Positions 1 through 4,716 of a stretch of DNA of 5,963 nucleotides are shown piece by piece. This DNA is from an uncultured Clostridia bacterium (GTDB lineage: Bacteria; Bacillota; Clostridia; Lachnospirales; Lachnospiraceae), in the NCBI GenBank assembly GCA_947178015.1, contig CAMWWW010000158.1:1-5963 (forward strand). The letters are read 5' to 3'. How positions within the stretch are numbered: position 1 is the stretch's first letter; each line of letters starts with the position of its first letter. Made by a program: the position numbers and the translations under genes. The notes under the pieces are model-generated. The model did not search any database. It had not been told where the DNA came from and was given only the letters and a program-made list of their open reading frames with translations.

Positions 1-42
1 CGCTTAGGAGGCGATCGCTCTATCCAACTGAGCTACGAGGAC
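1..42 (-). tRNA. tRNA-Arg (anticodon CCT), partial, cut by window edge
   Basis: Read on the minus strand from 42 downward, the sequence gives acceptor GTCCTCG, TA, a D arm (GCTC...GAGC around AGTTGGATA), anticodon stem ATCGC, and loop CTCCTAA. The loop places CCT at positions 34-36, so this tRNA would decode AGG arginine codons. The start of the 3' anticodon strand (GCG) is visible before the window ends, so the T arm and 3' acceptor cannot be checked. The 5' end lies only 7 bases after the U-tract of a predicted terminator on the same strand, so transcription must either read through that terminator or start very close by. Confidence 0.85.
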
Positions 43-49
43 TTGTATG

Positions 50-71
50 AAAAACTTGCTAATAAGCAAGT
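50..71 (-). terminator. Short Rho-independent-type terminator on the minus strand
   Basis: On the minus strand a perfect 7-bp stem ACTTGCT / AGCAAGT closes a TATT loop and runs straight into TTTT (bases 53-50). It follows the tRNA-like unit at 102-166 and sits just before the tRNA-Arg at 42. The stem has only three G-C pairs, so termination may be incomplete, which would let the downstream tRNA be co-transcribed. Confidence 0.55.
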
Positions 72-101
72 GATTCAGCTATGAAATTGTTGATTCTACG
101 T

Positions 102-166
102 TGCTCCGGCAAACGAACACCTACCACTTAGGAGGCGTGTGCTCTATCCAGCTGAGCTACGAGGAC
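102..166 (-). pseudogene. Degenerate tRNA-Arg(CCT)-like gene
   Basis: The minus strand from 166 reads GTCCTCG, TA, D arm GCTC/GAGC around AGCTGGATA, then CACGC and the loop CTCCTAA with a CCT anticodon. This half is almost identical to the tRNA-Arg at 1-42. The 3' half fails. The 3' anticodon strand reads GTGGT where GCGTG is expected, so only about three pairs form. A TTCG motif is present, but no T stem pairs around it. The best match to the acceptor (CGGAGCA, ending near 102) pairs at only four of seven places and gives a length of about 65 nt, short for a tRNA. It looks like a tRNA gene with small deletions and a replaced 3' end, although it keeps a strong promoter. The 3' boundary is approximate. 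Confidence 0.6.
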
Positions 167-245
167 CTATCTCAAAACTTATTAACAAATCATTCTACTT
201 TATTGTAATTAATTTTTTCACATCTTTTATTAATGAGTCAGATAC

Positions 246-274
246 ATTATACCGTTCTCTTCTTAGAAAGTCAA
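246..274 (-). promoter_or_regulatory. Strong sigma-A promoter driving the tRNA-like unit
   Basis: On the minus strand, TTGACT (274-269) and TATAAT (251-246) are separated by exactly 17 bases, one mismatch from full consensus. Transcription would start near 239, about 70 bases before the tRNA-like gene at 166. The IS66 insertion ends about 22 bases upstream of the -35 box, so it did not break the promoter. Confidence 0.75.
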
Positions 275-295
275 GCTATATATCATTTTTTATTT

Positions 296-303
296 TTCAA
301 CAG
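296..303. repeat. Target-site duplication of the IS66 element, left copy
   Basis: TTCAACAG directly abuts the left inverted repeat and is repeated exactly at 1648-1655. Eight bases is the duplication length known for the IS66 family. Confidence 0.9.
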
Positions 304-328
304 GTAACTATTCAGCCTTCCGGCTGAA
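304..328 (+). repeat. IS66 terminal inverted repeat, left
   Basis: The 25 bases starting GTAACTATTCAGCC are exactly inverted at 1623-1647. The repeat contains its own dyad, ATTCAGCC / GGCTGAAT around a TTCC loop (310-329), so each end can form a hairpin in single-stranded form. Confidence 0.93.
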
Positions 329-567
329 TGGAAAAAAAGTTATTGTAAAAATGCTGATTTTTTATACGGCAGGTTTATCGCTTTATCCACACAAACAACT
401 ACTTTCTGAAAGGATTGCGGATGATTTCATTTTTATTTGCTAAAATGTGGATATCTTTTTGGAAACTGGCTTAAAAGTGCCATTCTCAGCTCAAATAATA
501 CACTTTCTCTCTTTTTTTAAAGAATGTTATCCACCATGATTTTGACGGACAGTCTCTACCCATACAC

Positions 568-595
568 TTGCTTTTTACAGCACTTATAATAAAAT
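568..595 (+). promoter_or_regulatory. Putative promoter of the IS66 transposase
   Basis: TTGCTT (568-573) and TAAAAT (590-595) are spaced by 16 bases. An overlapping TATAAT lies at 585-590 but has no -35 box at a normal distance. Transcription would start near 602, just ahead of the AAAGGAGA ribosome binding site (616-623) for the ATG at 630. Confidence 0.45.
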
Positions 596-629
596 CTTTT
601 TATTAGAACCGACAGAAAGGAGACCATAA

Positions 630-1603
630 ATGGGTGGTAATTATGAAAAAGGCTTATATAACCAGCTTATGGATGTTATGGCTCGTCTTGATGCCATAGA
701 AAACGAGCTTCATACAGAAAAACGGGAACACAAAGAGGATGTAGACCGGTTAAATGCAAATATAGAGGGACTGACACAGGAAAATCAGCTCCTGCGTGAT
801 GACAATGCCCGCTTAAAGAGTATCATCAATAATGACCGTTCCAACACATCCCTTCCGCCATCCACCGACCAAAAAGGCGGCAGGCCTGCTAATACCTATA
901 ACGGCAGGGAAAAACCAAAACGGAAGCGTGGCGGGCAGAAAGGTCATTGAAGAAAACATGGTTGTTTACCATGCGATGCAGAAGAAAACCATCCCGGCGC
1001 CGAAGAAGCTGGACTTTTTGAAAAAATATGCCGGCATCCTTGTGCATGACCATGAAACGGCTCTGTACCATTTTGGGACAGGCCATGCAGAGTGCAATGT
1101 ACACCTGCTCCGTTATCTGCGTAAAAATACAGAAGATACGGGGAATAAGTGGTCATCTGAAAAGATCACGCTGCTGTGTGGGATGAATAAAGCAAGGAAA
1201 AGCGCTATGGAACAGGGAGAAATATCTTTTACAGAAGAAGAAAGCAACCATTATGAACAGCAGTACCATTCTCTGATTTGTGAGAGATATGAAAAAAACC
1301 AAAAGCCTTCCCATAAATATGCAAAAACAGATGAAAAGAAACTGCTTAACCGGATGAAAAAATACAGCCAAAACCATCTGCTGTTCCTGCAAGATTATGA
1401 TGTACTGTATGATTAACAACATGTCAGAGCGTGACCTGAGAAAGGTAAAAAACAGGCAGAAAATGTCAGGCGGATTCCGAAAGGAAAGCGGTCAAGAGAT
1501 GTATTGTACCATCCTGACGATCATCGAAACCCTCATAAGAAGAAAAATGGGAATACTTGAAAATATAAGAAAGTTGTTCATGGGCACACCGGCTATCTTT
1601 TAG
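630..1603 (+). pseudogene. IS66-family transposase (TnpC type), deleted and frameshifted
   Basis: Three fragments in three frames. Fragment one (630-950, ATG with good ribosome binding site, 106 residues) has an N-terminal coiled coil (about residues 10-65), then NNDRSNTSLPPSTD and a basic stretch ending GGQKGH, the typical IS66 N-terminus. It hits a stop exactly where the zinc finger and first half of the DDE domain should follow. Fragment two (about 949-1416, frame 1) resumes within the catalytic domain and includes GILVHDHETALYHFGTGHAECNV, whose Asp at 1048-1050 is probably the second catalytic acid. One extra T at 1413/1414 makes a stop. Fragment three (about 1415-1603, frame 2) carries NNMSERDLRK, with the probable catalytic Glu at 1427-1429, and ends in the family-typical GTPAIF before a TAG. 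The first catalytic Asp is missing. Intact relatives are roughly 500 residues, so about 150-200 are gone. It is almost certainly inactive. Confidence 0.9.
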
Positions 1604-1619
1604 CCGGTGTAATACCCAT
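1580..1619 (+). other. Long hairpin overlapping the transposase stop codon
   Basis: A perfect 10-bp stem, ACACCGGCTA (1586-1595) with TAGCCGGTGT (1601-1610), closes a TCTTT loop. A further 5-bp stem ATGGG / CCCAT (1580-1584, 1615-1619) extends it across an uneven internal loop. The transposase TAG lies in the right arm. No U-run follows, so it is a poor Rho-independent terminator. It may protect the transcript end or block readthrough at the IS border. Confidence 0.55.
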
Positions 1620-1622
1620 TGG

Positions 1623-1647
1623 TTCAGCCGGAAGGCTGAATAGTTAC
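1623..1647 (-). repeat. IS66 terminal inverted repeat, right
   Basis: This is the exact reverse complement of 304-328, ending GTTAC at the element border. It contains the same internal dyad, TTCAGCC / GGCTGAA, around a GGAA loop. Confidence 0.93.
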
Positions 1648-1655
1648 TTCAACAG
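1648..1655. repeat. Target-site duplication of the IS66 element, right copy
   Basis: TTCAACAG is identical to 296-303 and directly follows the right inverted repeat. Confidence 0.9.
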
Positions 1656-1711
1656 CCATCTTCTTCCTTCAAGTATAACATTTTTGTTCTCTATTTTATT
1701 ACAGTTAATAA

Positions 1712-1780
1712 TTTGTTCCTTCTAAGTAAATGATATGCCAATGGAACAATATTCCATCAGCATATATAGAAAATTGTTCC
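1712..1780. promoter_or_regulatory. Three TTGTTCC motifs at about 30-bp steps
   Basis: TTGTTCC occurs at 1713-1719 (plus), 1743-1749 (as GGAACAA, minus) and 1774-1780 (plus). The second and third form an 8-bp inverted pair, GGAACAAT / ATTGTTCC. The starts are about 30 bases apart, close to three helical turns, all upstream of the pectate lyase -35 box. This fits binding sites for a regulator, but which one is unknown. Confidence 0.4.
1733..1765. promoter_or_regulatory. 33-bp dyad upstream of the lyase promoter
   Basis: The arms ATATGC and ATGGAA (1733-1738, 1741-1746) are mirrored by TTCCAT and GCATAT (1752-1757, 1760-1765), with CA in the same place on both sides and a CAATA centre. Two nested 6-bp arms on one axis look like an operator for a dimeric regulator. 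The axis lies about 43 bases upstream of the -35 box, a usual place for an activator. Confidence 0.45.
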
Positions 1781-1791
1781 TATACATTCTT

Positions 1792-1820
1792 TTGGAAATA
1801 TGTTACAGTTATGTTACAAT
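1792..1820 (+). promoter_or_regulatory. Promoter of the pectate lyase gene
   Basis: TTGGAA (1792-1797) and TACAAT (1815-1820) are 17 bases apart, and a TGT just before the -10 box makes it an extended -10 promoter. Transcription would start near 1827, inside the palindrome at 1823-1850. A 9-bp direct repeat TATGTTACA (1799-1807 and 1810-1818), one helical turn apart, runs through the spacer into the -10 box and could be a regulator site. Confidence 0.65.
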
Positions 1821-1822
1821 TC

Positions 1823-1850
1823 TTGTGAAATATTACAGCATATTTCACAA
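1823..1850. promoter_or_regulatory. 28-bp perfect palindrome over the predicted transcription start
   Basis: The 11-bp arms TTGTGAAATAT (1823-1833) and ATATTTCACAA (1840-1850) match perfectly around a 6-base spacer. The left arm covers the predicted start site, and the right arm ends about 5 bases before the ribosome binding site. The position suits a repressor operator that blocks the promoter. In RNA it could also form a 5' stem near the ribosome binding site if transcription starts early enough. The TGTGA/TCACA ends recall CRP-type sites, but the arms are longer and farther apart than in that class. Confidence 0.6.
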
Positions 1851-1869
1851 ATAAAAGGGGGAATATACA

Positions 1870-4593
1870 ATGTCCAAGTGGAAAAAACTCAAAAAACCTA
1901 TGGCTGTGGCGTTGGCTGGTGCCATGATGCTTGGCGGACTGACGGGTCCAACGGCTCATTATGTTATGGCCGATGATGGACAGGTGCTGGCCTTTGACAC
2001 AGCAGAGGGCGGCGGCAAGTACGCGACAGGCGGACGCGGGTATGACACCTATGTTGTCACCTCTCTGGAGGACTATGGGAAGGAGGATACGCCGATTGAG
2101 GGGACACTGCGGTACGGAATTGAACAGGTTGCTAAGAACAACGGCGGCGCGACAATCGTCTTTAATGTAGGTGGTGTCATTCATCTTGTATCCGATTTGA
2201 CCTTTAGGGATGTTAAAAATGTAACCATTGCGGGGCAGACAGCACCCGGAGATGGTGTGACCATTGCGGGTTATCAGACAAACATCAGCAATTCGGAAAA
2301 CCTTATTATCCGCTATATGCGTTTTAGGCCGGGTGCTGAGAATGTGAATAACGGAAGTGATTCCATGGACGCGCTCTGGGGCAGAGACAACAAGTTATTT
2401 ATGATCGATCATTGCTCTTTTAGCTGGAACACAGATGAAACGCTTTCCACCTATCGCGGACAGGACGGAACCGTTCAGTACTGTGTGATTTATGAAAGTC
2501 TTACTGTATCTGGACACACAAAAGGACGCCATGGCTACGGCGGCATCTTCGGCGGCGATAACGTACTTTTTCAGTATAATTTAATCGCAAATACAACATC
2601 ACGCGCACCTAGAATGGGCGGAGGCTCCATGGGAGATCCAACGAAAGAAAGTGCAGGAGATGCCTATCAATATTGTGCAACAACACAGGTAAGCAACAAT
2701 ATTATCTATAATTATGGCTTCAATGTCATACACGGCGGCGGCTGGCAGTACACCAACTACATGAATAACTATATGATCAATGGACAAGGCTCCAGAGAAA
2801 ATATTTCCCAGATTATAGCCAATGCTGGTGAAAACAAGAAAACCGGCGGCTTTTATGTGTCCGGCAATGTACTTTATGACGGAAATGTAAAGAATGAAGC
2901 ACTCTCTGCAGATAACCGCGGGGATGGAAAGAACAGCGGTACCGTAAATACTGCTCCCGACTGGACGACCATCGCAGATCAACAATATACCACTACCGTT
3001 GGCGGAACCTCCTTTATGGAGACAAAGCAGTGTGATTTCCCTCTGGAAGCAAATATGGAATCTGCGGAGGCAAGCTACGGCAAAATTCTTGCACAAGCAG
3101 GCGCTACTTATCCAAGAAGAGATGCACAAGATGCCCGCATAGTAGAAGAGGTTAAAAACGACAACGGCCGCTTTATCAATACAGAACATGAAGTGGGCGG
3201 CTACACCATGGCAACTGTGAGCAGAGAAGCCGGCTATGACAGTGATATGGACGGTATGCCGGATGCTTATGAGGATGCAAATGGATTGAATAAGAATGAC
3301 AAAAACGACGCCAAGGCGATTGCATCCAATGGACGCTCTAATGTAGAAAATTATTTTAATGGAATTGTAAATCCTACCAAAGAGGCAGACAACCCAACGG
3401 TAAAACTGACTGTGGCTAATAACTCTCAATTTGCAGAAGGAAGCACGATCACAATCGGTGCGGAAGCATCTGCAAATAATGGAGGAAGCATTGAGAAGGT
3501 AGAATTTTATAACGGTTCTGAGCTGATTGGAACATCCACCACCGCTCCTTATCAGTGTGAAGTATCTGGCTTGAAAGATGGAACCTATTATATTTCTGCA
3601 AGGGCTTATGATAACAACGGGACTGCAACACAGGCGACTGCATCTCAGATTCACGTAAACAATACCTCCGGCACAGGCTCCTACATAAGTGAAGATATTG
3701 GCTCTCCTAATGTTGCAGGAGCAGCATCATTAAGCAACGGTGTACTGACCGTAAAGGGAGCTGGTAAATTGGGAGCATCTGAGGGTGCTTTGACAGGAGA
3801 TGTGGCAGATGCAACGACAGATAATTTCCATTATGTATATCAGGGCTTGAGCGGCGATGGCACAATTGTTGCAAAACTTGACGACATCACTGCAATTGAC
3901 AACCATGCACTAAATGGTCTGATGATCCGTGAGAACAATGGAAATCAAGCTAAGACGGCTGTACTTGCTATGTCATTGGTAAAACAAAACACAAAGCTAA
4001 ACGAGGGAAATCCTGATATGGCAGACACCGTGTGGGCCGTATATCTCGCCAACCGCGGCGCGACCAAGGTGTTGGATGACACTGGAGCAGAGCTTGCCTT
4101 AAATAAAGACGGCGAGATAAGCGCGATGGGTGAGCAGCTCGATTCTAAGGACAGTGCAAAGAAAGCAGGAATTCCGCTGGTAGAGGATTTCTATTTTAGA
4201 ACCGTAGAGAACAACCAAAGTGTCACTAATGGCATATGGTTGAAGTTAGTTCGCGAGGGCGATGTATTTACTGGATACGCTAAGAACCAAGAATCTGACG
4301 ATTGGAAACAGATCGGTTCTGTTGAGATTCCTATGGCACAAGATGTGTTAATTGGATTTGCCGTTGATGCAAACAAGGTTGCAAATGATATTGATAATTT
4401 AAGCACAGCAAGATTTTCCAACATACAGATTGGAGCTGGCGGCGGTTACGTGGTAAAGGAAGGCGATTATCTGTTAAAGATTGCGCGCCAAAACGGCTGT
4501 ACTGTACAGCAGCTTATGGCAGCAAATCCGATTATTCAGGATATTAACTTTATCCGTGCCGGCTGGACTCTGAATATCCCTGTTGGCAACTAA
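1870..4593 (+). CDS. Secreted multidomain pectate lyase (PL1-type) with C-terminal LysM
   Basis: A 907-residue exported enzyme predicted to cut pectate or related galacturonans by beta-elimination. The ATG follows AAAAGGGGG at a normal distance. Residues 1-34 are a signal peptide (KWKKLKK, a hydrophobic core, cleavage likely after VMA). Residues 37 to about 440 match PL1 parallel beta-helix lyases: FNVGGVIHL, VTIAGQTAPGDGVTI, a probable Ca-binding stretch SDSMDALW...MIDHCSFSWNTDET (164-191), and TSRAPR (243-248), where one Arg is the likely catalytic base. Residues 457-477 (DSDMDGMPDAYEDANGLNKND) form a Ca-binding Asp-rich loop. Residues 508-597 are an Ig-like domain. Residues 603-855 resemble ConA-like/DUF1349 sugar-binding domains (FHYVYQGLSGDGTIVAKL, GLMIREN). 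Residues 858-905 are a LysM domain (YVVKEGDYLLKIARQNG...AANP) that probably tethers the enzyme to peptidoglycan. Family assignment is firm; exact substrate and PL1 subfamily are inferred. Confidence 0.9.
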   Translation: MSKWKKLKKPMAVALAGAMMLGGLTGPTAHYVMADDGQVLAFDTAEGGGKYATGGRGYDTYVVTSLEDYGKEDTPIEGTLRYGIEQVAKNNGGATIVFNVGGVIHLVSDLTFRDVKNVTIAGQTAPGDGVTIAGYQTNISNSENLIIRYMRFRPGAENVNNGSDSMDALWGRDNKLFMIDHCSFSWNTDETLSTYRGQDGTVQYCVIYESLTVSGHTKGRHGYGGIFGGDNVLFQYNLIANTTSRAPRMGGGSMGDPTKESAGDAYQYCATTQVSNNIIYNYGFNVIHGGGWQYTNYMNNYMINGQGSRENISQIIANAGENKKTGGFYVSGNVLYDGNVKNEALSADNRGDGKNSGTVNTAPDWTTIADQQYTTTVGGTSFMETKQCDFPLEANMESAEASYGKILAQAGATYPRRDAQDARIVEEVKNDNGRFINTEHEVGGYTMATVSREAGYDSDMDGMPDAYEDANGLNKNDKNDAKAIASNGRSNVENYFNGIVNPTKEADNPTVKLTVANNSQFAEGSTITIGAEASANNGGSIEKVEFYNGSELIGTSTTAPYQCEVSGLKDGTYYISARAYDNNGTATQATASQIHVNNTSGTGSYISEDIGSPNVAGAASLSNGVLTVKGAGKLGASEGALTGDVADATTDNFHYVYQGLSGDGTIVAKLDDITAIDNHALNGLMIRENNGNQAKTAVLAMSLVKQNTKLNEGNPDMADTVWAVYLANRGATKVLDDTGAELALNKDGEISAMGEQLDSKDSAKKAGIPLVEDFYFRTVENNQSVTNGIWLKLVREGDVFTGYAKNQESDDWKQIGSVEIPMAQDVLIGFAVDANKVANDIDNLSTARFSNIQIGAGGGYVVKEGDYLLKIARQNGCTVQQLMAANPIIQDINFIRAGWTLNIPVGN

Positions 4594-4603
4594 TAAAATA
4601 TAG

Positions 4604-4632
4604 TTGATATAGGCAATAAAATGCTTTATAGT
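4604..4632 (+). promoter_or_regulatory. Promoter of the downstream glycoside hydrolase gene
   Basis: TTGATA (4604-4609) and TATAGT (4627-4632) lie 17 bases apart, beginning ten bases after the lyase stop codon. Transcription would start near 4639, giving a leader of about 78 bases that contains the hairpin at 4654-4692. This suggests the hydrolase gene does not depend only on readthrough from the lyase gene. Confidence 0.55.
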
Positions 4633-4653
4633 AGTATAAGATAACATAGTGCG

Positions 4654-4692
4654 ATCAAGGCTGAGATCCCTTATCCGGATCTTAGCCTTGAT
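4654..4692 (+). terminator. Strong intergenic hairpin: weak terminator or leader attenuator
   Basis: A 16-bp stem, 4654-4669 with 4677-4692, has one G-U wobble and a 7-base loop. The sequence that follows (TTGATTGTTT) is only moderately U-rich, so termination would be partial at best. The hairpin ends about 12 bases before the AAAGGAGG ribosome binding site (4704-4711) of the next gene. It could end part of the lyase transcripts, protect their 3' ends, or control expression of the next gene. Confidence 0.55.
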
Positions 4693-4716
4693 TTGATTGT
4701 TTCAAAGGAGGATTTT

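Larger units (their letters stand above)
304..1647 (+). mobile_element. IS66-family insertion sequence, internally deleted (1344 bp)
   Basis: The element is bounded by perfect 25-bp inverted repeats beginning GTAAC and flanked by matching 8-bp duplications TTCAACAG. Both are IS66 hallmarks, and the enclosed reading frames are IS66 transposase fragments. Only a tnpC-type gene is recognisable; I see no tnpA or tnpB. The transposase is broken, so the copy cannot move by itself, but its intact ends could be used by a transposase from a related copy. The matching duplications show that it arrived by transposition and has not recombined with another copy since. It sits between the tRNA unit and the pectate lyase promoter. 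Bases 329-629 hold no gene: they contain a likely promoter and three DnaA-box-like 9-mers. Confidence 0.93.

Noticed and set aside
1..166. tRNA-Arg as the attachment site of an integrated element
   Set aside because: The shared part is the 5' half with internal mismatches, whereas most integrases duplicate an exact 3' end, and no integrase is in view.
102..239. T-box or other riboswitch leader
   Set aside because: No specifier or antiterminator motif is seen, the terminator is followed by a tRNA gene with no coding gene, and the similarity is to tRNA itself.
139..327. 62-residue plus-strand open frame
   Set aside because: It runs across the tRNA-like gene, its minus-strand promoter and the IS border, has no ribosome binding site and no protein-like composition.
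383..535. Replication origin based on the DnaA-like boxes
   Set aside because: They lie inside an IS, with no dnaA/dnaN or rep gene nearby and no clear unwinding element.
1411..1416. Programmed frameshift in the transposase
   Set aside because: No slippery heptamer or fitting downstream structure is seen at the extra T, and the gene already has a large deletion, so this is simple decay.
1799..1818. PhoP-type box from the repeated TTACA
   Set aside because: The repeat spacing fits loosely, but two repeats are too few and nothing links the gene to phosphate; kept only as an unassigned direct repeat.
2599..3654. 351-residue minus-strand open frame
   Set aside because: It lies wholly antisense to the pectate lyase, is rich in Cys and Ile like typical antisense shadows, and matches no family I recognise.
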